DNA of 64,000 nt from CAJCIS01 sp965276755 (GCA_965276755.1 OZ255625.1:3596001-3660000), one strand, 5' to 3'. Shown: positions 8,987 to 17,792, counted from the stretch's first letter. Numbers and translations: made by a program. The notes: generated by a model not told the origin, from the letters alone.

Positions 8987-10129
8987 TTGGTGGCGGTTTG
9001 GTCGGTGGCCAGGGCCTGGTGTGCAGGGGGCGTGGCGCTGGCCGCCGCTTTTGTGCCCGTTCACGCCCAGACGCCGCCGCAGCAGGCCGTGTCCGGACCC
9101 TATGTCAGCCTTGGTTCGGGTGTGGGATTCAATGCCGCGTTAAAGGCCGAGCCGAGTGTCAGCCTGGGCTATGCCAATGCGCATGACTGGCACCTCGATG
9201 CTGGGCCCTCCGGCCAGGCCAGTCTGGGATGGGGCCTGGGCAATGGCTTGCGCGTGGAGGTGCAGGCGGACCTGAGCGCGAACAGGGTCAGCGGTGTGTC
9301 TGGATATTCCGGGTCCGAACGGGCCGGCGGGTTCGAATACAAATACGGTGGCTTCGTCAATCTGCTGTACGATTTCCACATCGGCCTGCCTATCGTGCCC
9401 TATGTCGGCATCGGTGCGGGCGGGCTGGAGATCGAGCACGACGGGTTCAATCGCTCGCCGCCCGGTTTCGTGTTTGCCGGTCCCGGGCATGGCCATCAGG
9501 CGGTGGGCGATTTCGCCTATCAGGGCATCGTCGGGTTGTCATATCCGCTAGATTTCGTGCCGGGCTTGTCGATGACCGCGGAATACCGCTTCATGGGATT
9601 GCTCGATCCGCAGCCCGGCTTTGCCGCGTCGCGCTACGCGTCCGGCGATGCGGAGCCGCTGGCAACGGGAACGCTGCGCTTTTCCGGCGATTACGACCAA
9701 TCGGTTTTGTTGGGGCTGCGTTTCGTGCTGTTCGCGCCGGAGCACAGCTTGGCCAATGCCGCGCCCGCGCCGTTTTCGCCGCCGCCGGTCGAAGTGGCCG
9801 CGCGCACCTATCTGGTCTTCTTTGACTGGGACCGTGCCGATCTGAGCACGCGCGGGCGGCAGATCGTGGCCGAGGCGGCGAGTGCGTCCGCGCACGTGCA
9901 GACCACGCGCATCGAGGTCAATGGGTACACCGACCTTTCGGGAAGTGCTAGCTACAACAAGGCACTTTCGGTGCACCGTGGGGAGAGCGTTGCGGCCGAG
10001 CTGGTGCGGGACGGTGTGGCGCGCGGGCAGATTGCGGTAATGGGGTATGGCGAGGCCAAGCCGCTTGTGGCGACCGCGAAGGGCGTGCGCGAGCCGCAGA
10101 ACCGGCGGGTGGAAATTATCCTGCACTGA
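8987..10129 (+). CDS. OmpA-family outer membrane protein
   Basis: About 380 residues: signal peptide (GGVALAAAFVPVHAQ), an N-terminal beta-barrel of roughly 210 residues (GPYVSLGSGVGFNA, many alternating strands such as GFEYKYGGFVNLLYDF), then a C-terminal OmpA peptidoglycan-binding domain. The latter begins at YLVFFDWDRADL and includes GYTDLSGSASYNKALS and NRRVEIIL. It should anchor the outer membrane to peptidoglycan. The start is TTG 8987 or GTG 8990; no ATG gives a shorter plausible signal peptide. Confidence 0.9.
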   Translation: MVAVWSVARAWCAGGVALAAAFVPVHAQTPPQQAVSGPYVSLGSGVGFNAALKAEPSVSLGYANAHDWHLDAGPSGQASLGWGLGNGLRVEVQADLSANRVSGVSGYSGSERAGGFEYKYGGFVNLLYDFHIGLPIVPYVGIGAGGLEIEHDGFNRSPPGFVFAGPGHGHQAVGDFAYQGIVGLSYPLDFVPGLSMTAEYRFMGLLDPQPGFAASRYASGDAEPLATGTLRFSGDYDQSVLLGLRFVLFAPEHSLANAAPAPFSPPPVEVAARTYLVFFDWDRADLSTRGRQIVAEAASASAHVQTTRIEVNGYTDLSGSASYNKALSVHRGESVAAELVRDGVARGQIAVMGYGEAKPLVATAKGVREPQNRRVEIILH

Positions 10130-10181
10130 GGCGCGACCTGCATAAAGCTCGCCTTCCGTTCTGCTATTGCCATAATGACAT

Positions 10182-10874
10182 CTATTCAGCCGCGAACCGT
10201 TGTAGTCCATTTGCTATCGCAGACAGGTCGTCGCCAGTTAACCATGCTCCCGACAAGTGGGCACACCCCATTGCAGGGATACCATTGAAAACGCCTCGAC
10301 CAAGCCGAAAATGTCCGCGCCGATCCTTCTCGACTACAGCGTAGTTCTGCAAAAGCGCATCTATCGTCTTTTTGCCAATGAAAACGATTTTCTTTGGTCT
10401 CAACACCTCGATCATTTGTCGTAGCTTGAGCAGGCTGAAATTCTCCGTTTTCAAGCGTAAATCCCTTGGCCAGGCCGCGTAAACCTGGTCATTGGCGGCT
10501 CGGTAGAACTGTCGTTCGGATCCGGTGCATTTCAGAAGGAAGTCAATACTGTATATTCCTTGTAGCACGCGAGCCAACTTCCAGTTGGCCGTGGCATATA
10601 CACAATGTTCCGGCCATAATGGTCTTCCGACACCAGGCTCTTCTACGCAGTCCTCATTTGGGCCGCCGCCAGGTTGAAACCCGATGAAGAAAATTTCAGC
10701 ACCTACAAAAGGGGGCCCAAAGAGTGGATCGTAGCCTGAAGGGCCAAGTTCAGCGCTATCGTTAATCTCCGCTAGTTCCAGCAGTGCGGGCCTCACAGTG
10801 TTTAAATATAAGTCATGGGTCTCACGAACAATTTGCTGGCAAACTTCATGAGCTACCTGTACTTCAGCGGACAT
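10182..10874 (-). CDS. Uracil-DNA-glycosylase-superfamily-like protein (tentative)
   Basis: A 230-residue protein that is not firmly recognised. IFFIGFQPGGGPNED resembles the nucleotide-binding motif of uracil-DNA glycosylase-like proteins, KIVFIGKKTIDALL the central strand-helix, and AMGCAHLSGAW the histidine-containing third motif. The order and spacing fit the superfamily, but family assignment and activity are not assured. Base composition is visibly more AT-rich than the flanking genes, suggesting acquisition. Alternative: an uncharacterised protein of the same fold without glycosylase activity. Confidence 0.5.
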   Translation of the reverse strand: MSAEVQVAHEVCQQIVRETHDLYLNTVRPALLELAEINDSAELGPSGYDPLFGPPFVGAEIFFIGFQPGGGPNEDCVEEPGVGRPLWPEHCVYATANWKLARVLQGIYSIDFLLKCTGSERQFYRAANDQVYAAWPRDLRLKTENFSLLKLRQMIEVLRPKKIVFIGKKTIDALLQNYAVVEKDRRGHFRLGRGVFNGIPAMGCAHLSGAWLTGDDLSAIANGLQRFAAE

Positions 10875-10892
10875 GCTTCCCCCGATTTAGGC

Positions 10893-11090
10893 TCAATCAT
10901 TATCCCCGGCCACCTTTCGCGCCGTCTCGGCAATGCGCCGCTGCAGCGTTTCAGCGCGCCTGGCTTCTTTAACCCACTTGATATAGTCGCGCGGATGCGA
11001 GGGCGGCACCGCATCAAAACGCGTGCGTGCAGGCATATTGGTATCCCGCAAGGCAAACAGGTCTTCAGGACGACAGATATGCTCGATCAT
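10893..11090 (-). CDS. YdeI/OmpD-associated-like C-terminal fragment
   Basis: A 65-residue ORF with ATG 11090 behind GAGGGG. Its second half (SHPRDYIKWVKEARRAETL, then RRIAETARKVA) matches the C-terminal helical tail of YdeI/OmpD-associated (bacteriocin-protection) proteins. Those proteins are normally about 190 residues, and the main domain is absent here. Either a decayed remnant or a short stand-alone version. It shares the lower GC of the neighbouring glycosylase-like gene and is probably cotranscribed with it. Confidence 0.5.
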   Translation of the reverse strand: MIEHICRPEDLFALRDTNMPARTRFDAVPPSHPRDYIKWVKEARRAETLQRRIAETARKVAGDND

Positions 11091-11123
11091 TAAATGCCCC
11101 TCTCAAAAATTTCACAAGTTCCT

Positions 11124-11175
11124 TGCTTCTTTCTTTTAAGGAAGAAGTTCTTTTCTGAAGAAAAGAACCAACAGA
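11124..11175. repeat. Family 2 AT-rich hairpin repeat
   Basis: Contains the perfect hairpin GTTCTTTTC / TGAA / GAAAAGAAC (11147-11168), flanked on the left by a CTTCTTTCTTTTAAGGAAGAAG-like segment. It lies just after the 3' end of the minus-strand gene at 11187 and could act as its terminator. Confidence 0.75.
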
Positions 11176-11186
11176 CTTTTATCTGT

Positions 11187-12467
11187 TTAGGGACGCACCT
11201 CGAATACCGTGCCGCCGCCCTGCGCGCCGCCGCTTTCGGTTACGCCGAAATAGTCTCCATTTGGCGCGGCTACCAAGTCGCCTACTGCGAATAATCCGCC
11301 GCCTCGCGGCCGCGAGGCAAACCGCGCCAGCACCTGCATCGACCAGCTCTGCCGCGCCGTGCTGCCGGGGATCAGCTCGAACACGGTTCCCTGCTGATAT
11401 TTTGCAGCGCCGCCGGTCGTGCCCACCAGCGTGCCGCGCGGACCGAATACCACGCCACCCTCCGGCTCAGCATCGCCATACCGGCCTGTAAAGCTGTAGA
11501 GCAGCGCGCAATTCCAGCCGGACGCGGCAGGCCCCGGCGGCGAAAGCCGATAGACCACGCCCCTACCACGCACCCCACCCGCCGCAGCCGTGCCATACAG
11601 CGCGCCATCCTTACCCACGATCAAATCGCCATCCGGCCTGTCGCCATAAGCGCCGCTGGCCGGAAAGCTGAACAGCACCTCCTCCCGCCACGCACCCCGG
11701 CCGCCACCAGGGGGTGTCAGGCGATACACCGTGCCGCGGCCGGGCGCGCCCGCGGTGTTCTGGGTCGTGCCATAGAGCGCGCCGTGCGCATCGGCAGTCA
11801 GGCCCGTGAGCGGCGCCTGGCCGTCCAGCCGCGCGTCCGTGAAGGCGTGCAGTGTCGTTCGCGTCCAATCCGAGGCACCCGCCGCCGGCGGGCTCAGCTT
11901 GAAGATGCTGCCCAGCCCAGTGCCACCTTCCATGGCCGTGCCGAAGAGCGAGCCGTCCTCCGCTCGCAGCAGGCGCGCCACCGGCGAGCCGCGCCCGCTA
12001 GCAAAGCGCGTCAGCACGGTCTGCGTCCATGCGCCGTCCGGCCGCGCCGGCGGGGCCAGCGCGAAGACAGTCCCGCCGCCCTGTGCGCCGCCGGTGCTGG
12101 TCGTGCCGTAGAGCACGCCCGCGACATCTATGATCAGCGACCCCATCGGGTGGGTGCCGCTGGCCGTGCCCGCTTCGCCGAAACTGTAGAGGGTTCGTGC
12201 GCTCCAGGCTGTCTGCCCCGCCGAGGGTGGCGAGAGTTTGAAGACCGCACCTGCATTGGCCGCGCCGCCCGCGTAACTCGTGCCGTAGAGGTTGCCTGCG
12301 CCATCGCGCACCAGCCCGGCATAGGGCACGCTCGGCCCGGCGCCGTCCTGGCTGCCAACCGCGAAACTGTGCAACGTGACAAGGCTTGACGCGCGCGCAC
12401 CCCCGGCTGCGAGCAGAGCCCCGAGGCAGGCGTAGAGCAGAAGGGGCACGCATGGGCGTGGGCTCAT
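11187..12467 (-). CDS. Secreted seven-repeat beta-propeller-like protein (TIGR03803 repeats)
   Basis: A 426-residue exported protein with a clear signal peptide (LLLYACLGALLAAGGARA). The mature part consists of seven diverged copies of a roughly 55-residue unit centred on GxLYGTTxxGGxxGxGTVF, followed by KLSPP-like ends. Unit cores include NLYGTSYAGG, VLYGTTSTGG, SLFGTAMEGG, ALYGTTQNTA, ALYGTAAAGG, TLVGTTGGAA and DYFGVTESGG. Seven copies suggest a closed propeller in the periplasm or outside the cell. The repeat family is known from large secreted proteins, but no molecular role can be given. Confidence 0.8.
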   Translation of the reverse strand: MSPRPCVPLLLYACLGALLAAGGARASSLVTLHSFAVGSQDGAGPSVPYAGLVRDGAGNLYGTSYAGGAANAGAVFKLSPPSAGQTAWSARTLYSFGEAGTASGTHPMGSLIIDVAGVLYGTTSTGGAQGGGTVFALAPPARPDGAWTQTVLTRFASGRGSPVARLLRAEDGSLFGTAMEGGTGLGSIFKLSPPAAGASDWTRTTLHAFTDARLDGQAPLTGLTADAHGALYGTTQNTAGAPGRGTVYRLTPPGGGRGAWREEVLFSFPASGAYGDRPDGDLIVGKDGALYGTAAAGGVRGRGVVYRLSPPGPAASGWNCALLYSFTGRYGDAEPEGGVVFGPRGTLVGTTGGAAKYQQGTVFELIPGSTARQSWSMQVLARFASRPRGGGLFAVGDLVAAPNGDYFGVTESGGAQGGGTVFEVRP

Positions 12468-12665
12468 GTGGTCGTTCTCGAGGGGGCTGACGGCTATTAA
12501 CAGCAGCTTAACCTCAGATGAGCGATTTGCATAAGACGAAATTCCGGGATGCCTGAATCAGGAGTTTTGCTTGGCGGATTTGCGCAACAGGAAAGCCTCA
12601 AGACTTCTTAACTAGGTGCTCCGCGCCGCAGGTGTCATTCAGCCGCGTTGCAGGAGAGCCGCGAA

Positions 12666-13457
12666 ATGCCATTCCGAACGAAGAAAACAGCGGTCGCCAC
12701 CGCCATTGCCGCGGTGCTCATGGCCGGCGGGTGGGCGCCGGGAGCTGCCAGGGCGGATGGTTCCCAGGCATTGCCCGCCTACATCGCCGCCGCACTCGCC
12801 GATCCGGTGCGGGGGGACGTCAAGGACACGGATGCGCGCCGCAAGCCAGGCGCAATCATTGCGTTCGCCGGCATCAAGCCTGGTGACAAGGTGGTCGACC
12901 TGATCCCGGGCAGCGGCTACTTCACCAAAATCTTCGTCAAGGTCGTGGGGCCGTCAGGTCACGTCTTCGATGTCTGGCCGAATGAATACGCCAAGGAGGC
13001 CCACCCCGACCCGGAGAACAGCCTCAAGCTCGCGGCGCAGCCGGGATTTGGCAATTTGACCGTGGTGCAGCAGCCCGCTTCCGCGTTCAAGACTCCGGAG
13101 GCGGTGGATGTGGTCTTTACCGCGCAGAACTACCATGATTATCCCGACGCGTTCATGGGGCGCGTCGATCCCGTGGCTTTCGATAAGGCAGTCTATGCCG
13201 CGCTCAAGCCAGGGGGGATATTTCTGGTGATCGACCACGCCGCGGAGTCCGGTTCGGGCATGCGCGATACCGACACGCTGCACCGGATCGATCCGGCAAC
13301 CGTCAAGACGCAGGTCGTTTCGGCAGGCTTTGTCTTTGACGGGGAGAGTGACGTGTTGCGCAATTCCGCCGACGATCACAAGCGGCTTGTGTTCGACAAG
13401 ACGATACGCGGCCACACCGACCAATTCGTCTTTAAGTTTCGCAAGCCAAACAGATGA
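12666..13457 (+). CDS. Exported class I SAM-dependent methyltransferase-like protein
   Basis: A 263-residue protein starting at ATG 12666. An N-terminal signal peptide (TAVATAIAAVLMAGGWAPG then ARAD) precedes a Rossmann methyltransferase fold. Motif I appears as KVVDLIPGSGYFTKIF, followed by FDVWPNEYA, VDVVFTAQNYHD and YAALKPGGIFLVIDHA. A signal peptide on a methyltransferase is unusual because SAM is cytoplasmic, yet such periplasmic-type proteins recur in proteobacteria. The TGA stop overlaps the start of a family 1 repeat. Confidence 0.8.
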   Translation: MPFRTKKTAVATAIAAVLMAGGWAPGAARADGSQALPAYIAAALADPVRGDVKDTDARRKPGAIIAFAGIKPGDKVVDLIPGSGYFTKIFVKVVGPSGHVFDVWPNEYAKEAHPDPENSLKLAAQPGFGNLTVVQQPASAFKTPEAVDVVFTAQNYHDYPDAFMGRVDPVAFDKAVYAALKPGGIFLVIDHAAESGSGMRDTDTLHRIDPATVKTQVVSAGFVFDGESDVLRNSADDHKRLVFDKTIRGHTDQFVFKFRKPNR

Positions 13458-13492
13458 CGGGGGGTCTGGGGGGGATGGCACATCTCCCAAGC
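13456..13492 (+). repeat. Family 1 repeat, single arm
   Basis: A plus-oriented arm with GAT/ATC stem placed between the convergent methyltransferase and carD genes. Its first bases provide part of the TGA stop of the methyltransferase gene. The distal end is slightly shortened (CATCTCCC). Confidence 0.88.
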
Positions 13493-13495
13493 TCT

Positions 13496-14221
13496 TCAAA
13501 CAGTTTTAAGAAACTCAATCAGCTTGACTGACGCCGCCACCTTATCAATGCGCTCCAGCGCCGCCAATTCGGCGGCCAGCCGGTCCAAAGCCGCCTCATA
13601 GATCTGCCGCTCAGAAAAACTCTGATCGGGCTGGCCCGAATTGCGATGCAGGTCGCGCACGACTTCCGCCACGGCCAGCGGATCGCCGCTGTTGATCTTG
13701 GCTTCGTATTCCTGCGCACGCCTGCTCCACATCGTCTTCTTGATCCGCGGCCGGCCGCGCAGCACGGCCATGGCGTCATCGAACAGCTTGCGCGAGGCGA
13801 GCTTGCGCAGCCCGGCGGTGCGCGCCTTGGTGACGGGCACGCGCAGGGTCATGCGGTTTTCCTCGAACGTGATGTGGATCAGTTCGAGCTTGTGACCGGC
13901 GATTTCTTCTGTGGCGATGCGTTCGATCTTTCCCACCCCGTGCGTGGGGTAGACCACGTGATCGCCCAGCGCGAAGTTTTCCGCTTTCGCCATGGCGCGC
14001 GGCGGCGGCATGACGCGGCCGGGCATGCCACCCACGGGCGCGCGCGCGGCGGTCGGCGCTATGCGGGCAGGTGCGGCGGTTTGCGGCGTGGCGCCGGCGG
14101 CGATAGGCGGCGCGGCGTCATTGGCCGGTCGGGCGGCCGTTTCGGGCGGAGCTGGCGTGTCGGGAAGGTTTGCGGGGGAGGCTGCTTGCGTCTTCTTCGC
14201 GGAAGCTGACTTGGTGGGCAC
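13496..14221 (-). CDS. carD: CarD family transcriptional regulator
   Basis: CarD binds the RNA polymerase beta subunit and stabilises open promoter complexes. FALGDHVVYPTHGVGKIERI starts the Tudor-like RNAP-interaction domain; the helical C-terminal domain contains KTMWSRRAQEYEAKI with the conserved tryptophan. Before it lies a low-complexity Ala/Pro-rich extension of about 75 residues not needed by the family (usual length about 165). The annotated start is GTG 14221; an internal ATG just before KAENFALGD would give a normal-length protein. It is the last gene of the helicase-S4-fdxA-carD run. Confidence 0.9.
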   Translation of the reverse strand: MPTKSASAKKTQAASPANLPDTPAPPETAARPANDAAPPIAAGATPQTAAPARIAPTAARAPVGGMPGRVMPPPRAMAKAENFALGDHVVYPTHGVGKIERIATEEIAGHKLELIHITFEENRMTLRVPVTKARTAGLRKLASRKLFDDAMAVLRGRPRIKKTMWSRRAQEYEAKINSGDPLAVAEVVRDLHRNSGQPDQSFSERQIYEAALDRLAAELAALERIDKVAASVKLIEFLKTV

Positions 14222-14330
14222 GTCGTCCGCAACTCCTGCACAGGTGCGATGCGCGGCGTCGTGTCAGCACACTCGCGCGGGCGCGCCTATAGCAAGAAAC
14301 CCGGTGGGCGTCATGTGGCAAAAGCGCGTC

Positions 14331-14663
14331 TCAGGGTGTCCCCGGGTTAGGCGAAAAGAGCGCAGCCTTGCCAGGCTTGTCCTTCCATTCATCGGCATCG
14401 TCCGGGGCGGGGCCCTTGCGCGTGATGTTGGGCCATTGGGTGGAAAAGCTGCGATTTTGTTCGAGCCAGGCCGAGGCCTTGTCGTCACTGTCGGGCACGA
14501 TGGCTTCGACCGGGCATTCGGGCTCGCACACGCCGCAATCGATGCATTCTTCGGGGCTGATGACGAGCATATTTTCGCCGACGTAGAAGCAGTCCACGGG
14601 GCAGACTTCGACGCAGTCCATGTATTTGCATTTGATGCAGTTTTCGGTGACCACGTAGGTCAT
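14331..14663 (-). CDS. fdxA: Seven-iron ferredoxin [3Fe-4S][4Fe-4S]
   Basis: A 110-residue electron carrier. The N-terminal half shows VTENCIKCKYMDCVEVCPVD (3Fe-4S ligands plus the cysteine of the second cluster) and ECIDCGVCEPECPVEA (4Fe-4S ligands). The length and the C-terminal WPNITRKGPAPDDADEW tail match FdxA of alphaproteobacteria. It lies between the S4 protein gene and carD, all on the minus strand, which fits the common alphaproteobacterial gene order. Confidence 0.95.
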   Translation of the reverse strand: MTYVVTENCIKCKYMDCVEVCPVDCFYVGENMLVISPEECIDCGVCEPECPVEAIVPDSDDKASAWLEQNRSFSTQWPNITRKGPAPDDADEWKDKPGKAALFSPNPGTP

Positions 14664-14729
14664 CGCGGCACTCCAGGCGGTCGGCTGTTCGGCGCGGATA
14701 TGGCCGCCTTTGAGTGCAGGCGCAAGAAG

Positions 14730-14857
14730 GCTGGGGGAGATGTGCCATCCCCCCCGTCGTGCGAAGCACGCTGTCGCGTGACGACCACCCGTCGATAATA
14801 GGGCCTCACCTTAAATGATGACGGGGGGTCTGGGGGGATAGGCACTATCCCCCCAGT
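14730..14857. repeat. Family 1 repeat, facing pair with a nested insertion
   Basis: The left arm is interrupted after its C-run by about 31 bases (roughly 14756-14786) that themselves form an imperfect inverted repeat, GTCGTGCG...CGCGTGACGAC. The right arm has an ATA/TAT stem around GGCAC instead of GAT/ATC. The right arm provides the last codons and TAG stop of the S4 protein gene. Confidence 0.88.
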
Positions 14858-15090
14858 TCTTCATAGAGCCCGCGCGCCATTTCCGCCGACCCGCGCCTTT
14901 CACTTAGCGCCAGCACCCGCACCACTCGCACGCCCCCGCGCAGCGGCAGCGTCAGCACGTCTCCCGGCCGCACGCGGGCATGCGGCTTGTCCGTCGGCAT
15001 GCGATTGATGCGCACCAGCCCGCTGCGCGCCATCTCGGCGCAAGCGGTGCGCTGGCTGGCAAAGCGCGCGCACCACAGAAACATGTCCAA
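14845..15090 (-). CDS. S4-domain RNA-binding protein (Hsp15-like)
   Basis: About 80 residues with the S4 fold: FLWCARFASQRTACAEM, then SGLVRINRMPTDKPHARVRPG. Hsp15-like proteins bind rRNA on stalled ribosomes. The family normally begins RLDKWLWCARF. Here RLDMFLWCARF is encoded, but the only starts are TTG 15090 or ATG 15084. The frame is continuous with the upstream helicase gene and separated from it by a single TGA at 15124-15126. The last residues (ELGG) and the stop TAG come from the adjoining repeat, so the native 3' end may have been replaced. Confidence 0.8.
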   Translation of the reverse strand: MDMFLWCARFASQRTACAEMARSGLVRINRMPTDKPHARVRPGDVLTLPLRGGVRVVRVLALSERRGSAEMARGLYEELGG

Positions 15091-15123
15091 CCGCGCAAAC
15101 GGCGCCTCCAGCGGCCCGACCCT

Positions 15124-17691
15124 TCAGCGCCGCAGCGCGGCCAGGGCCGCGAACGGGCTATCGGGGCGGACAGGCGGCTGCGGCGGCGCGGCTGCGGCAG
15201 GTTCATGGTGGCGGCGGGCGCTGCTGATCATCGGCGGGCTGGGCGGCCCAAACTGATCCTCAGCCATGGAGGGCGCCACGATCAGGCGCAGGCCGAGCGC
15301 ACGCAGCACGGGCGCCAGCATGTCCGGCTTCAGGCCCAGACTGGCGCCGAGCTGGGGCGGCAGGACCGAGGCGCGCAGGCGCGTCAGCCAGGCGAGTTCG
15401 GCCGCGACCTTCTCGGCGATGTCCAGCCGCAGGAAGACCGGGCCTGCTGGCAGCCAGCCCAGGCTGCCGAGCACGCCGTCGGCTTCCTCGCCGGCGCGCG
15501 GCACGCTGACCAGCCCGGGGGCGGGAAGGTCAGGCAGGGGCACGCGGCGCTGGATGGCCCAGAGGCGGGCGCGCATCAGCGCCGATCTCGGCTTGAGCAT
15601 GTCGGGCACGAACAGGGCGAACCGGCCGGCGCGCACGCCCAGGCCCTTGAGCTTCTGGCGGATCCCCGGCGGCACTGCCGTTTCCGTGGCACCCGGAACC
15701 ACACCGCCCGCCTCGAGCAGACGATGCAGCGGACCGCGCAGGGCCGCATCGGCCGCGGCAGCCTCAACGGCGCGGAACAGCGGCGCCAGATCGCGCGCAA
15801 TCACGGTGTCCATGTAGAAGGCAAGGCGCACCCGCACCCGCTCGCGCGCCGCGCCATCGAGGAACTCGCTGTCCAGCACCTCGACCACTGGCTTGGTCAG
15901 CGCAGCACCCGGCTTGAGACGCGCAACCGGCGCGCCGTGCCAGTTGATGGTATGCTCGGGCGTGAGCATGAATTCGATGTCGGAGGCTTTTTCCAGGATC
16001 GACACGCGAGCAGGCATCTCCTCTCGCAGCGCCCGGCGGGCGGCGCGCTGCAGCAATTTCGTCTCCGCACCTAACTCCAGCCGCTCGGGCAATCGTTCGG
16101 GCAGGAAGGCGAAGCCGGCGATATGCCCGACCGGATGGCCTTCGACAACGACTTCTCCTGCCGCTGTGACCGCGGAGAGCAATTCTTCTCCATCATCAAC
16201 CGCCTCGAGCCTGCGCATCAAGTGGGCGGCCCGGCGATCGACGAAACGCGCGGTCAATCGTTCGTGTAGCGCATCGGAAATCATGTCCTCGACCGCGCGC
16301 GCGCGGGCCTGCCACGCGGGGCTGTCATCGACCCAATCGGCGCGCGCGGCGATGTAGGACCAGACGCGCACGCCTGAGAGGCGGGCCATCAGCGTGTCGA
16401 TGTCGCCCTCGGCACGATCGAGGGCGGCGAACTGGCCTTCCAGCCAGTCGGCGGGCAGGTGCTCGCCGCGGGCGAGGTGGCCGAAGATGCGGCCGCAGAG
16501 GCGGATGTGGCTGTCATCGGTGATCTTGCGGAAATCGGGGATCTGGCAGGCCTCCCACAACAGGCGGAGGCGACGGCGCCCGGCGGCGAGCGCGCGGATG
16601 TCCTGGTCGCGCGAGAGGGCGGCCAGCGTCTCCAGGTCCGCGACCGGCTGGCCGCGCACTAGGCCGGGCCGCGGGGCGGGTGCGGTCAGGCTGTCGAGCA
16701 ACGCGTCGATGCCGGAGAAATCGAGGTCGGTATTGCGCCAGACCAGGCTTTCGATGGGATCGAAATCATGCGCCTGCACGGCGTCCGCCAATTCGGGCGG
16801 CAGGTCGGGGCAACTGGCCGTGGTGCCGAAGGTGCCATCGCGCATGCCGCGCCCGGCGCGCCCGGCGATCTGGGCGATTTCGGCCGCGCTCAGGCGGCGC
16901 GGACGATGGCCGTCGAATTTCTGCAGGCCGGCAAAGGCGACGTGGTTGACGTCCATGTTCAGGCCCATGCCGATGGCATCCGTCGCCACCAGGAAATCGA
17001 CCTCGCCGTCCTGATAAAGGGCGACCTGGGCGTTGCGCGTGCGCGGGGAGAGGCGGCCCATGACGACCGCGCAGCCGCCGCGCCGGCGGCGGATCATCTC
17101 GGCAATGGCATAGACCTCGGCGGCGCTGAAGGCGACGACTGCGGAGCGGGGCGGCAGGCGGATAAGCTTGGCAGGCCCGGTATAGCTCAGTTGCGACAGG
17201 CGGGGCCTGGTTTCGATGTCGGCCTCGGGCACCAGGTGCGCAAGCAGGGGGCGGATGGTCTCCGCGCCGAGGAACATCGTTTCGACCAGGCCGCGGGCGT
17301 GCAGCAGGCGATCTGTGAACACATGTCCGCGATCAGGATCGGCGCAGAGCTGGATTTCATCGACGGCGAGGAATTCGCACGCGCGGTCCAGCGGCATGGC
17401 TTCGACCGTGCAGGAGAACCAGCGTGCACCGGGCGGAATGATTTTTTCCTCGCCGGTGATGAGGGCGACGTTCTTCTCGCCGCATGCCGCGGCCATGCGG
17501 TCGTAATTCTCGCGTGCGAGCAGGCGCAGCGGGAAGCCGATCATGCCCGATGCGTGCGCGAGCAGGCGCGTGATGGCCAGGTGCGTCTTGCCTGTGTTGG
17601 TTGGGCCGAGCACGGCGCGGATGCGTGGCGCGAAGAGGGAGTCGCTTTGGCGGGCTCGCTCGGGCCGAGACGGAAGCACGGCTCTGGACAT
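15124..17691 (-). CDS. Suv3-like superfamily 2 RNA helicase
   Basis: An 855-residue ATP-dependent helicase related to mitochondrial Suv3, which unwinds RNA for degradation. Motif I is GPTNTGKT, motif II DEIQ in FLAVDEIQLC, and motif VI QIAGRAGRG. VATDAIGMGLNM lies between. The C-terminal third is poorly conserved and ends in an Ala/Pro-rich tail. It heads the minus-strand run helicase, S4 protein, fdxA, carD. The substrate in bacteria is not established. Confidence 0.88.
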   Translation of the reverse strand: MSRAVLPSRPERARQSDSLFAPRIRAVLGPTNTGKTHLAITRLLAHASGMIGFPLRLLARENYDRMAAACGEKNVALITGEEKIIPPGARWFSCTVEAMPLDRACEFLAVDEIQLCADPDRGHVFTDRLLHARGLVETMFLGAETIRPLLAHLVPEADIETRPRLSQLSYTGPAKLIRLPPRSAVVAFSAAEVYAIAEMIRRRRGGCAVVMGRLSPRTRNAQVALYQDGEVDFLVATDAIGMGLNMDVNHVAFAGLQKFDGHRPRRLSAAEIAQIAGRAGRGMRDGTFGTTASCPDLPPELADAVQAHDFDPIESLVWRNTDLDFSGIDALLDSLTAPAPRPGLVRGQPVADLETLAALSRDQDIRALAAGRRRLRLLWEACQIPDFRKITDDSHIRLCGRIFGHLARGEHLPADWLEGQFAALDRAEGDIDTLMARLSGVRVWSYIAARADWVDDSPAWQARARAVEDMISDALHERLTARFVDRRAAHLMRRLEAVDDGEELLSAVTAAGEVVVEGHPVGHIAGFAFLPERLPERLELGAETKLLQRAARRALREEMPARVSILEKASDIEFMLTPEHTINWHGAPVARLKPGAALTKPVVEVLDSEFLDGAARERVRVRLAFYMDTVIARDLAPLFRAVEAAAADAALRGPLHRLLEAGGVVPGATETAVPPGIRQKLKGLGVRAGRFALFVPDMLKPRSALMRARLWAIQRRVPLPDLPAPGLVSVPRAGEEADGVLGSLGWLPAGPVFLRLDIAEKVAAELAWLTRLRASVLPPQLGASLGLKPDMLAPVLRALGLRLIVAPSMAEDQFGPPSPPMISSARRHHEPAAAAPPQPPVRPDSPFAALAALRR

Positions 17692-17792
17692 CGCCCATGA
17701 TTTGGCGCGCGGGCCTTGCTTGCAAGGCTTGCTCTAACGCCTGCGGCGCTGCCCCAGCCCAGTCCAGTGAATCATAAAAGGCAAAGTCAAAG

